Assembly: GCF_002979435.1 (NCBI RefSeq)
Contig: NZ_PCOV01000008.1
Span: 62,001 to 126,000 of the forward strand
Source of the DNA: Microbacterium sp. MYb66
GTDB taxonomy: Bacteria; Actinomycetota; Actinomycetes; Actinomycetales; Microbacteriaceae
Reading direction: 5' to 3'
Length of the DNA stretch: 64,000 bases
Of the stretch, positions 33,768 through 41,591 are shown piece by piece. The notes below the pieces were generated by a model. That model was given only the letters and a program-made list of their open reading frames with translations. It made no database searches and was not told the origin of the DNA. Positions within the stretch are counted from its first letter, which is position 1. Every line of letters begins with the position of its first letter. The position numbers were made by a program, and so were the translations under genes.

Positions 33768-34556
33768 ATGGATGACGAGACCCGCGAAGGGCGCGACCCC
33801 GCACCCGCGGTCACCCGCAGCATCCGCCTGCTCGGCATCCTCGCCGAGGCGGGAGGGCCCCGCACGCTCACGGAGCTGGCGGGCGACCTCGGACTGGCGA
33901 AGTCGTCGACAGCGAATCTGTGCCTCGCGCTCGAAGCGGGGGGCATGATCGACCGCACGGGGCAGGGTTATCGACTGGGTGTGCGCACCGCCGAGCTGGG
34001 CGGCGCGTTCGCTGCCCAGTTCAACCAGGTGCGCGAGTTCTACAGCGTCTGCGAGGCCTCGCCGCAGCTGGCGTCCGAACTGGTCCAGGTCGCCATGCTC
34101 GATGGCTCGGATGCGCTGTACCTCGCCCGACACGAGGGTTCCCGCTCGCTCCGTCTCGGCACACCGCTGGGGTCCCGTCTCCCGGCGCCGCTGTCGGCCA
34201 CGGGCCGCGCTCTGCTCGCCGCGATGAGCGACGCCGAGGTGATCGCCCTTCTGGGCGAGGATGCCGTCTTCCCGCAGCTCACGGAGCGCAGCACCACCAC
34301 CATGGCCGGCCTCCTCGACGCCCTGGCCACGGCTCGTCGACGGGGCTGGGCGCTCGATGCCGAGGAGTCGTTCCGGGGCATCGTGGGTGTCGCCGTTCCG
34401 TTGGAAGGGTGGGCCCCGACCGATCCGCCGCTCGCCCTCGGGGTCGCGATCCGTGCGGCCGAAGCCGATTACGAGCGCATCGAGCGCGTGGGCGAGGCTC
34501 TGCGCGAGGCTGCCGCTGCGCTGACGAATCCGTTCAGCTCCGCCGTCCGCCGCTGA
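33768..34556 (+). CDS. IclR family transcriptional regulator
   Basis: 262 residues. DNA-binding part: VTRSIRLLGILAEAGG, LAGDLGLAKSSTANLCLAL, YRLGVRTAELGG. The effector domain includes GRALLAAMSDAEV and ESFRGIVGVAVPLEG. It probably controls the idonate/gluconate genes on both sides; operator candidates are at 32582, 33718 and 34616. The ATG at 33768 is preferred because GGAAGG lies 8 bases upstream; the ATG at 33750 has no SD. Confidence 0.92.
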   Translation: MDDETREGRDPAPAVTRSIRLLGILAEAGGPRTLTELAGDLGLAKSSTANLCLALEAGGMIDRTGQGYRLGVRTAELGGAFAAQFNQVREFYSVCEASPQLASELVQVAMLDGSDALYLARHEGSRSLRLGTPLGSRLPAPLSATGRALLAAMSDAEVIALLGEDAVFPQLTERSTTTMAGLLDALATARRRGWALDAEESFRGIVGVAVPLEGWAPTDPPLALGVAIRAAEADYERIERVGEALREAAAALTNPFSSAVRR

Positions 34557-34615
34557 CGCCTTCGTGCCGTCGCGCCGGGAGGGTGGTCTCTCTGCGTCGA
34601 AAGCGCGTCCAAAGG

Positions 34616-34645
34616 GTTGAACCCAATTCAACGGGCTGGTACAGT
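34616..34645 (+). promoter_or_regulatory. promoter and IclR operator of the MHS transporter/idn genes
   Basis: -35 TTGAAC (34617-34622), a 17-base spacer and -10 TACAGT (34640-34645). The -35 is covered by the inverted repeat GTTGAA-CCCAA-TTCAAC (34616-34632), ideally placed for repression. Confidence 0.75.
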
Positions 34646-34686
34646 CGGGGTCACGCCGCAGGCGAAGCCGATCGAAGGAGATGGCC

Positions 34687-36099
34687 GTGACCGACCCCCG
34701 CACCTCAGCCCGAGCAGTGCCCGATGACCCGGAATACGCGGCGAATCTGCGCCGTGCCACGCTCGCATCGAGCATCGGCAGCGCGCTGGAGTACTTCGAC
34801 TTCGCGCTCTACGGCCTCTCGACCGCGCTGATCTTCAACGTCCTGTTCTTCCCGCAGGACGATCCGGCCATGGCGACGGTCGCCGCGTTCGCGACCTTCG
34901 GCGTCGGCTTCCTGGCCCGGCCGTTCGGCGGCCTGTTCTTCGGCGTCCTCGGCGACAAGCTCGGGCGCAAATGGGTGCTGGTCGCGACCATCGTGCTGAT
35001 GGGCGGGGCCTCCACCGCGATCGGCCTCCTGCCGACCTACGCCGCGATCGGCGTCTGGGCGCCGATCCTGCTGGTGCTGATGCGCCTCCTGCAGGGCTTC
35101 GGCGCCGGTGCCGAGCAGGCCGGTGCGACGGTCCTGATGGCCGAGTACGCGCCGGTCAAGCGCCGGGGCTTCTTCTCCGCCCTGCCGTTCGTCGGCATCC
35201 AGGCGGGCACGCTGCTCGCCGCGGTCGTGTTCGGTCTCATCACCCTTCTCCCCGAGGACCAGCTGCTGAGCTGGGGCTGGCGCGTTCCGTTCCTCGCCTC
35301 GTTCGCCCTGATCCTGCTCGCCCTCTTCATCCGCATGCGGCTGCGCGAGACGCCGACCTTCATCGAGCTCGAGAAGCACGAGCAGGTGGCCGACCGCCCG
35401 ATCAAGGAGATCTTCACGCACGGGCTGCCCGGCGTCATCGTCGGCATCGGCCTGCGGATGGCCGAGAACGGCGGCTCCTACATGTTCCAGACCCTCGGTC
35501 TCGCCTTCTTCGTCACCGTCGTCGGTGAGGGAGCCGACAAGAGCCTGCTCACCTGGGGCGTCACGCTCGGCTCGCTGATCGGCGTCTTCTCCGTCCCGTT
35601 CACCGGTCACCTCTCCGATCGGTTCGGGCGCCGCACGGTGTACCGCTTCGGAGCCGTCTTCATGCTGGTGTACACCTTCCCTGCCTGGTGGCTGCTCTCG
35701 CTCGGCAACTACGCCGTCGCGATCGGCGTGATCGCCATCGGCATCGGCGTCGCCGTGAACAGCATGCTCGGCCCGCAGTGCGCCATGCTCCCCGAACTCT
35801 TCGGCAACCGTCACCGCTACCTGGGCGTCGCGATGGCCCGTGAGATCTCGGCCGTGCTCGCGGGAGGTCTCGCCGGTGTCCTCGGCGCGTACCTGATCGC
35901 GGTGAGCGACGGCAACTGGGTGCTCCTCGCCATCTACATGGCCGTGCTCGCCCTCATCACGACAGCGTCGACGTTCCTCGCCCCCGAGACCCTTCGCCGC
36001 GACCTCACCCGTATCGACGATGCGATCAAGGTCTCGCGTCAGGAGGGTGGCGACGATGTCTTCGCCACCACCGTCTCGATCAAGGCCGTCGGACGGTGA
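34687..36099 (+). CDS. MFS transporter, metabolite:H+ symporter (MHS) family
   Basis: 470 residues with about 12 membrane segments. MHS landmarks are SIGSALEYFDFALYG in the first segment, RPFGGLFFGVLGDKLGRKWVL in loop 2-3, GAGAEQAGATVLMAEYAP, and LSDRFGRRTVYRFG in loop 8-9. It imports a carboxylate with protons; the cluster suggests idonate, ketogluconate or gluconate. AAGGAG lies 6 bases before GTG 34687 but directly abuts the ATG at 34681, so the GTG is chosen. The stop overlaps the next gene by 4 bases. Confidence 0.9.
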   Translation: MTDPRTSARAVPDDPEYAANLRRATLASSIGSALEYFDFALYGLSTALIFNVLFFPQDDPAMATVAAFATFGVGFLARPFGGLFFGVLGDKLGRKWVLVATIVLMGGASTAIGLLPTYAAIGVWAPILLVLMRLLQGFGAGAEQAGATVLMAEYAPVKRRGFFSALPFVGIQAGTLLAAVVFGLITLLPEDQLLSWGWRVPFLASFALILLALFIRMRLRETPTFIELEKHEQVADRPIKEIFTHGLPGVIVGIGLRMAENGGSYMFQTLGLAFFVTVVGEGADKSLLTWGVTLGSLIGVFSVPFTGHLSDRFGRRTVYRFGAVFMLVYTFPAWWLLSLGNYAVAIGVIAIGIGVAVNSMLGPQCAMLPELFGNRHRYLGVAMAREISAVLAGGLAGVLGAYLIAVSDGNWVLLAIYMAVLALITTASTFLAPETLRRDLTRIDDAIKVSRQEGGDDVFATTVSIKAVGR

Positions 36100-36881
36100 C
36101 CGCGCTGCCGGCGGGCCTCGCCGCGTTCGATCTGACCGGGCGCACGGCGCTCGTGACGGGGTCGAGCCAGGGGATCGGCAGGACTCTCGCAGAAGGACTC
36201 GCCGGTGCGGGTGCGACGGTGGTCGTGCACGGGCGGGACGCCGCGAAGGCGCAGGAGGCGGCAGCGGAGATCGCGCTGAGCACGGGAGCCATCGTGCACA
36301 GCGTGGTCTTCGATGTGACGGATGCGGGGGAGGTTGATGCCGGAATGAGCGAGGTCGAGCGTCTGGTCGGCACCCCGCACATCCTCGTGAACAACGCGGG
36401 CATCCAACGCCGGGCTCCGATCGCGGAGTTCGCCGACGAGGACTGGGATGCGCTCGTGCAGACCAACCTCTCCAGCGTCTTCCACCTGTCCCGACGGGCA
36501 GCTGCGGGCATGATCGCCCGAGGCTCGGGCAAGATCATCCAGATCGGCAGCGTGCAATCGCAGCTCGCGCGGCCGTCGATCGCGGCGTATGCGGCGACCA
36601 AGGGTGCGATCGTGATGTTCACGAAGGGGCTGTGCGCCGACCTCGCCCCGCACGGCATCCAGGCCAATGCGATCGCCCCCGGCTACTTCGCCACCGCGCT
36701 CACGCAGCCGCTCGTGGCCGATGAGCAGTTCTCGGCATGGGTGCGGGGCCGCACGCCGGCCGGCCGCTGGGGGGACACCGGCGACCTCGTCGGCGCACTG
36801 CTGTTCCTCGCGAGCAGCGCGAGCGACTTCGTCAACGGACAGACCCTGTTCGTCGACGGCGGCATGACGGCGGTCGTCTGA
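36096..36881 (+). CDS. idnO: gluconate 5-dehydrogenase-like SDR
   Basis: 261 residues, classical SDR: TGSSQGIGRTLAEGL, HGRD (Arg favours NADP), NNAGIQRRAPIAEF, Ser in IGSVQSQ, and YAATKGA. The NNAGIQRR motif and the C-terminal run GYFATALTQPLV with RTPAGRWGD match the 5-ketogluconate reductase (IdnO) type closely. It interconverts 5-keto-D-gluconate and gluconate. GTG start overlaps the transporter stop (GTGA), and its stop overlaps the FAH-family gene (TGATG). Confidence 0.88.
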   Translation: MTALPAGLAAFDLTGRTALVTGSSQGIGRTLAEGLAGAGATVVVHGRDAAKAQEAAAEIALSTGAIVHSVVFDVTDAGEVDAGMSEVERLVGTPHILVNNAGIQRRAPIAEFADEDWDALVQTNLSSVFHLSRRAAAGMIARGSGKIIQIGSVQSQLARPSIAAYAATKGAIVMFTKGLCADLAPHGIQANAIAPGYFATALTQPLVADEQFSAWVRGRTPAGRWGDTGDLVGALLFLASSASDFVNGQTLFVDGGMTAVV

Positions 36882-37612
36882 TGCGTATCGGTCGTATCGC
36901 CTCCGCCGACGGCCCTCGGTGGGTCCGGGAGTTCGAAGGCGGGCTGATCCCGATCTCCGACCCGTTCCTCGCCTTCGCCGAGGGTCGTGCGCCGCAGGAT
37001 GAAGGCGAGGCCGTGACCGGAGCGGTCATCGCACCGGTCGACCCGCTCGTGATCGTCGGCATCGCCCAGAACGGACCGGAGCACGTCTCACCGGTGCAGG
37101 CCTGGCTCAAGAGTCCGCGGACCGTGATCGGCAGCGGCGCGGAGGTCGTGCTGCGCCGCGACGCCGGCGCTCAGGTCGCCGAGGGGGAGATCGCGATCGT
37201 GCTCGGTCGTCCGACCTCCGGGTTGACCGCGCAGAACGCACACGAATACGTGCTCGGCGTCACCGCGGTGAACGATCTCTCGAGCCCGGAGCGCGCTGCG
37301 TCCGACCCGCGCAACTTCGAGTCGAAATCGGGCGAGGGCTACACCCCGCTGGGCCCGTGGATCGACACCGGGGTCGGGATCGACGACGTGGGCCTCGAGG
37401 TGGAGATCGACGGACGGCTCGTCGCCGAGACCGGAAGCCGGCAGCTGCCCATGTCGATCAGGGAGTGTCTCGCCTACGTGGCCGCGTGGTCCCCGCTCGG
37501 CCCGGGAGACGTGGTCATGACCGGGGCCCCGCACTCGCAGGCGCCGGTGTGCCCGGGGCAGCGGGTGACGATCAGGGTGGCCGGAATCGAACTGGTCACC
37601 GCCTTCGCGTGA
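36881..37612 (+). CDS. fumarylacetoacetate hydrolase (FAH) family protein
   Basis: 243 residues. The FAH fold is shown by DPLVIVGIAQNGPEH, the metal-site glutamates in AEGEIAIVLGRPTS, GVTAVNDLSSPER, and GDVVMTGAPHSQAP. Family members cleave C-C or C-O bonds in acylpyruvates and diketo sugar acids. Coupled on both sides in the idn operon, so it probably handles a diketo or enol side product or a sugar-acid intermediate; no such step is known in the standard idonate pathway. The second Glu of the metal triad is less clear to me. Confidence 0.85.
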   Translation: MRIGRIASADGPRWVREFEGGLIPISDPFLAFAEGRAPQDEGEAVTGAVIAPVDPLVIVGIAQNGPEHVSPVQAWLKSPRTVIGSGAEVVLRRDAGAQVAEGEIAIVLGRPTSGLTAQNAHEYVLGVTAVNDLSSPERAASDPRNFESKSGEGYTPLGPWIDTGVGIDDVGLEVEIDGRLVAETGSRQLPMSIRECLAYVAAWSPLGPGDVVMTGAPHSQAPVCPGQRVTIRVAGIELVTAFA

Positions 37613-37628
37613 CAGAGGAGGGAGCGCG

Positions 37629-38666
37629 GTGAACAACCTCGCCGTGGTGGCGCACGCCGCCGAGGATCTGCGGATCGAAGACATCGGCGCCCCGGCGCCC
37701 CGTTCCGACGAGGCCGTCGTGGGCATCGCCTACGGCGGTATCTGCGGGTCCGACCTCCACTACTGGCGGCACGGGGCGGCAGGCGCCTCGGTGCTGCGCG
37801 AGCCGATGGTCCTCGGGCACGAGGTGTCGGGGGTCGTCACCGCCGCCGCCGCGGACGGCTCCGGGCCCGCCGTCGGCACGCCCGTGGCCGTCCATCCGCT
37901 CACCGCCCACGACGATGGACGCACGCCGTGGCCCGCCGAGCATCCGAACCTCGCTCCCGCCTCGACGTATCTCGGCTCGGCGATGCACCTGCCGCACACC
38001 CAGGGCGCCTTCGCTCGTCGGGTGGCGTTGCCTGCCCGCATGCTGCACGCCCTGCCCGCGGAGCTCGATCTGCGGACGGCGGCGCTCGCCGAGCCCGCCG
38101 CGGTCGCCTGGCACGGGGTGCAGCGGGCGGGCGACGTGCGCGGTCGCCGCGTCGTCGTGATCGGCGCCGGACCCATCGGTCAGCTCGTCGCCGCGGTGGC
38201 ACAGCGCGCAGGCGCGTCGTCCGTGACCGTCACCGATCTGCAGGAGAGGCCGCGCGGGATCGCCGAGGCGCGCGGCATCGATGCGATCGACGCGCGGGCG
38301 GAACGCGAGATCTCCGAGCTGCACGCCGACGTCGTCGTCGAATCGAGCGGGACCGTGCCCGGCCTGGCGGCGGCGGTCTCCGCGGCTGTTCGCGGCGGCA
38401 CCGTGGTGATGCTGGGACTGCAGCGCGGAGGCGAGGTTCCCGCGCCCCTGGCGACGGCCATCACCCGGGAGCTCACCCTGCGCGGCTCCTTCCGGTTCGG
38501 CGCGGAGTTCGACGAGGTGATCGCCGCGCTGGCCGACGGCAGTCTCGATGTGCGCGGTATCATCAGCCAGGTGCTGCCCGTGGACGATGCGCTCGACGCC
38601 TTCGCGCTGGCCGCCGATCCTGCGAGCTCCTGCAAGGTGCTCATCGACTTTGGCTGGGAGGGATGA
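37629..38666 (+). CDS. idnD: L-idonate 5-dehydrogenase-like zinc alcohol dehydrogenase
   Basis: 345 residues. Catalytic-zinc region GGICGSDLHYWRHG (Cys) and LGHEVSGVV (His-Glu). The usual four-cysteine structural zinc site (GxxxCxxCxxC) is absent between residues 85 and 115; that part reads PWPAEHPNLAPAS. The NAD site is VVVIGAGPIGQLVAAVA. It oxidises L-idonate to 5-ketogluconate. GTG start after GAGGGAGCGC, 16 bases from the FAH gene; its end overlaps gntK by 4 bases (ATGA). Confidence 0.88.
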   Translation: MNNLAVVAHAAEDLRIEDIGAPAPRSDEAVVGIAYGGICGSDLHYWRHGAAGASVLREPMVLGHEVSGVVTAAAADGSGPAVGTPVAVHPLTAHDDGRTPWPAEHPNLAPASTYLGSAMHLPHTQGAFARRVALPARMLHALPAELDLRTAALAEPAAVAWHGVQRAGDVRGRRVVVIGAGPIGQLVAAVAQRAGASSVTVTDLQERPRGIAEARGIDAIDARAEREISELHADVVVESSGTVPGLAAAVSAAVRGGTVVMLGLQRGGEVPAPLATAITRELTLRGSFRFGAEFDEVIAALADGSLDVRGIISQVLPVDDALDAFALAADPASSCKVLIDFGWEG

Positions 38667-39157
38667 GTGTGCGCATCGTCGTGATGGGTCCGAGCGGCTC
38701 GGGGAAGTCGACGGTGGGGGCGTTCCTGGCCGATGCTCTCGGAGCCCGCTTCATCGACGGCGACGACCTGCATCCTGAGGCGAACGTCCGCAAGATGGCC
38801 GCCGGCATACCCCTGGACGACGCGGATCGACGGCCCTGGCTCGGTCTCGTCGGCGAGACCCTGCGCGGGGAGGAGCGGATCGTCATCGCCTGCTCTGCGC
38901 TCCGACGCGCCTACCGAGACCTGATCAGAGCGGAATCTCCGGACGCCTTCTTCGCGGAACTCGCGATCGGGCGTGCGGTGCTGGAGGAGCGGATGCGCCT
39001 GCGCGCAGACCACTTCATGCCGGCGGCGCTCCTGGATTCGCAGCTCGAGACCCTCGAGTCGCTGGAAGACGACGAGTACGGCATCCGCGTCGATGAGTCG
39101 GCGGACGTGAAGACGGCCTCTGCCGCGATCGCCGCGGCGGCACAGCGGCAGCGCTGA
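38663..39157 (+). CDS. gntK: gluconokinase
   Basis: 164 residues, typical GntK length. Walker A MGPSGSGKST (8-17), substrate region FIDGDDLHPEANVRKMAAGIPL, and ACSALRRAYRDLI. It phosphorylates gluconate to 6-phosphogluconate, which Gnd (encoded at the left edge of the cluster) then decarboxylates. The ATGA overlap with idnD couples it as the last gene of the operon. Confidence 0.94.
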   Translation: MSVRIVVMGPSGSGKSTVGAFLADALGARFIDGDDLHPEANVRKMAAGIPLDDADRRPWLGLVGETLRGEERIVIACSALRRAYRDLIRAESPDAFFAELAIGRAVLEERMRLRADHFMPAALLDSQLETLESLEDDEYGIRVDESADVKTASAAIAAAAQRQR

Positions 39158-39172
39158 GCCCGCGGGCGGCTT

Positions 39173-39298
39173 TCAGTCCTTGCGGTAGCCCGAGCGGCCC
39201 ATGGCGAAGAGGGCGCCGAGGCTGCCCACGACGGCGCACACGGTCATGGCACCGATCAGCCAGAGGAGTGCGTGCGAGAGGAAGGCGCCGTCGAGCAT
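39173..39298 (-). CDS. small membrane protein, 41 residues
   Basis: Unrecognised. The frame translates from ATG 39298 to a TGA at 39173-39175. A single hydrophobic segment (about residues 9-34, HALLWLIGAMTVCAVVGSLG) is followed by a positively charged tail GRSGYRKD, suggesting one membrane span with a cytoplasmic C-terminus. Support: SD GGAGAA about 6 bases before the ATG and a TAGGCT -10 box (39344-39339) further upstream. It is convergent with gntK and divergent from rplY. Confidence 0.7.
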   Translation of the reverse strand: MLDGAFLSHALLWLIGAMTVCAVVGSLGALFAMGRSGYRKD

Positions 39299-39524
39299 GG
39301 GGGTTCTCCGTGTTCTGCAGAAAAGGACCGGTGTCCTCAGCCTATCGGGTCATCCGGTACCATTGAGGCTGTACCTCGGCGAGGGATGCTTCTGCGCGTG
39401 CGCGAACATCCGTTATCGACGCGGCGAAGCAAGCCGGTGGCTTTCCTCACGCGTCCGCGCTCGAGTTCGATAATTCCAAGACCACCGCGCGGCGCCTTCG
39501 CTGCGTGCCCCGAAGGAGAACCCC
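39299..39524. promoter_or_regulatory. divergent promoters and 155-base rplY leader
   Basis: Two -10 boxes face apart: TAGGCT on the minus strand (39344-39339) for the small protein and TACCAT on the plus strand (39358-39363) for rplY. Transcription from the latter would give an rplY leader of about 155 bases before SD GAAGGAG. I see no standard riboswitch or clear terminator in it. Confidence 0.5.
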
Positions 39525-40130
39525 ATGTCTGAAGACACCAAGGTCCACGCCGAGCTCCGCGAGAGCTTCGGCAAGGGCTTCGCCCGCCGTCTGCGCGCCG
39601 CCGGCAAGATCCCCGCCGTCATCTACGGCCACGGCACCGAGCCGGTGCACGTCGCGCTGCCGGGCCACCAGGTCTCGCTCATCATCCGCCGTGCCAACGC
39701 GCTCCTCGAGCTCGACATCGAGGGCAAGTCTCAGCTCGCCCTCGTCAAGGACGTCCAGCGCGACCCGGTGCACCAGATCATCGAGCACATCGACCTCCTG
39801 GTCGTGAAGAAGGGCGAGAAGGTCGCTATCGACGTGCCGATCATCGTCACCGGCGAGTCGGCACCCGGCACCATCGCGAACCTCGACGCCACGACGCTGT
39901 CGATCGAGGCCGAGGCCACCCACATCCCGCAGAACCTCGAGATCTCCGTCGAGGGCCTCGAGGAGGGTGCGCACATCACCGCCGCCGACGTCGCACTGCC
40001 CAAGGGCTCGACGCTGCTCAGCGACCCCGAGGTCCTGGTCATCGCGATCTCCGTCCCGGCCGCACCGGTCGAGGACGACGCCGAGGCCCCGGCCGAGGCA
40101 GAGGCAACCGAGGAGCCCGCCGCGGAGTGA
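39525..40130 (+). CDS. rplY: 50S ribosomal protein bL25, CTC form
   Basis: 201 residues, two-domain form. The N-terminal L25 domain (RESFGKGFARRLRAAGKIPAVIYG) binds 5S rRNA. The CTC/TL5 C-terminal domain (VDVPIIVTGESAPG onwards to about 180) ends in an acidic Ala/Glu/Pro tail. SD GAAGGAGAAC before the ATG. A strong terminator follows. Confidence 0.97.
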   Translation: MSEDTKVHAELRESFGKGFARRLRAAGKIPAVIYGHGTEPVHVALPGHQVSLIIRRANALLELDIEGKSQLALVKDVQRDPVHQIIEHIDLLVVKKGEKVAIDVPIIVTGESAPGTIANLDATTLSIEAEATHIPQNLEISVEGLEEGAHITAADVALPKGSTLLSDPEVLVIAISVPAAPVEDDAEAPAEAEATEEPAAE

Positions 40131-40148
40131 TCTCCGCCCGCTTCATCA

Positions 40149-40181
40149 CAGAGGGGACGCGATCCGATCGCGTCCCCTCTG
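40149..40181 (+). terminator. intrinsic terminator after rplY
   Basis: Perfect 15-base arms (40149-40163, 40167-40181) around a CCG loop, 18 bases after the rplY stop. The pth gene follows with its own TATCCT-like box at 40184-40189. Confidence 0.85.
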
Positions 40182-40230
40182 TCGTATCCTGACCCGGGGT
40201 CCCGCACCCGCGCACTGAGAGGACGAGGAC

Positions 40231-40812
40231 ATGGCATCGACCTGGCTCGTGGTGGGGCTCGGCAACCCGGGCCCCCGGTATGAGGAGACTCGGCACAACA
40301 TCGGACAGATGGTGGTCGATGAGCTCGCCGCGCGCAGGAGCGAGGCGTTCCGCGAGCACAAGAGCGGCGCCAGGGTCGTTGAGACGTGGTTGCGGCCCGG
40401 CGCGGACAAACTGGTCCTCGCGAAGCCGAACACCTTCATGAACGTCTCCGGCACGCCGGTGGCGGCGTTGGCGCGGTTCTATTCGGTGCCTGCCGATCAG
40501 GTCATCGTCGTGCACGATGAGCTCGACATCCCCTTCGACACGGTCAAGCTCAAGACCGGTGGCGGGCACGGCGGCCACAACGGCGTGCGCGATGTCGCGC
40601 GCGCGCTGGGCACGGCCGACTTCCCGCGAGTGCGGGTGGGCATCGGTCGTCCGGTCGGGCGTCAGGACCCTGCGGACTGGGTGCTCGCACCATTCGGCAA
40701 GGAGGAACGGCCGAACCTGCCGCTTCTCGTCGCGGATGCCGCCGATGCGGTCGAGCTCCTCGTCGGCGAGGGGCTGCTCGCCGCGCAGCAGAAGCACCAC
40801 GCGCCGCGCTGA
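40231..40812 (+). CDS. pth: peptidyl-tRNA hydrolase
   Basis: 193 residues. Substrate and catalytic sites: [17 protein letters not shown] with the catalytic His, [10 protein letters not shown], and [24 protein letters not shown] with a second conserved His-Asp set. It recycles stalled peptidyl-tRNAs. SD GAGAGGACGAGGAC before the ATG. The rplY-pth order is common in actinobacteria. Confidence 0.97.
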   Translation: MASTWLVVGLGNPGPRYEETRHNIGQMVVDELAARRSEAFREHKSGARVVETWLRPGADKLVLAKPNTFMNVSGTPVAALARFYSVPADQVIVVHDELDIPFDTVKLKTGGGHGGHNGVRDVARALGTADFPRVRVGIGRPVGRQDPADWVLAPFGKEERPNLPLLVADAADAVELLVGEGLLAAQQKHHAPR

Positions 40813-40843
40813 GACAGGCGCGCCGCTGCCCGGGTGAGCCGAG

Positions 40844-41569
40844 TCAGCTCGTGTAGGTGGCGAAGCCGGCGGCACCGCCCGTGGCGAACGCGATGCCCAG
40901 CACGACGAAGAAGATCACCGCAGCGAACACGGCGACGACGAGGGCGGCGATGCCGGTTCCGCGCCCCTGCTTCTTGCGGATGGCGATGATGCCGAGCACG
41001 ATCGCGGCGATGCCCAGGATGGTCCCGCCCCAGAAGGACAGCTCCGCCCACAGCACCTGATCGCGTGCGGGCGAGAGCGCGCTGAGGTCGCCCCTGCTCG
41101 TCGAGATGCCCTGCGGGAGGAGTCGACCGATCTCGAACGCGTTGATCCCCGCGACGATCGGCGTGACGATCGCGGCCACGAGCGCGAGGCCCAGCGCGAG
41201 CATTCCGAGGAAGCCGGAGGGGCGTGCCGCCGTCTCGGGGACCGTGTAGGCGCCTGCGGGTGCGGCGTAGCCGCCGACCGGGACCTGATACGCCCCGGGA
41301 GGGGCGGCCGGATACGCAGGCGCCGGCGCAGCCTGGGGGGCCTGTGCGCTCGGGTACGTCGGCGGTGCCGGGTACGCGGGGTCTGTCGGAGACTGCGCGC
41401 CCGCGGATGCTGCCGCCTCGACCGTCGGAGCAGGGTACGCCGGGGGCGGTGGGAACGCGCCGGACGGTGCTGCCGGGGCAGTGGGCACCGGCGGAACCGC
41501 GGTCGCGGGTGGGACCGGAGGTTCGGGAGTCGAGGCGCCGGACGGGGGAGGCAGCTGCGGATCAGTCAC
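40844..41569 (-). CDS. proline-rich DUF4190-like membrane protein
   Basis: 241 residues. The N-terminal 110 are Pro/Ala/Tyr-rich with repeated PAYPAP-like units, followed by two or three membrane segments: FLGMLALGLALVAAIV (about 125-145), LSFWGGTILGIAAIVLGIIA and GIAALVVAVFAAVIFFVVL. No catalytic motif. The end-on architecture resembles actinobacterial DUF4190/'proline-rich membrane' proteins of unknown role. The GTG at 41569 is preferred: TAGGAT (41582-41577) ends 7 bases upstream, the same leaderless layout as trpS; an ATG three codons earlier lies inside the promoter. Confidence 0.8.
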   Translation of the reverse strand: MTDPQLPPPSGASTPEPPVPPATAVPPVPTAPAAPSGAFPPPPAYPAPTVEAAASAGAQSPTDPAYPAPPTYPSAQAPQAAPAPAYPAAPPGAYQVPVGGYAAPAGAYTVPETAARPSGFLGMLALGLALVAAIVTPIVAGINAFEIGRLLPQGISTSRGDLSALSPARDQVLWAELSFWGGTILGIAAIVLGIIAIRKKQGRGTGIAALVVAVFAAVIFFVVLGIAFATGGAAGFATYTS

Positions 41570-41591
41570 GACCCCCATCCTAGGATGACGC

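Noticed and set aside
39386-39532. Possible 48-codon leader frame overlapping the rplY start by 8 bases
   Set aside because: The GAGGG before its ATG is too close to serve as SD and the peptide looks like non-coding GC-rich sequence; kept only as part of the leader.
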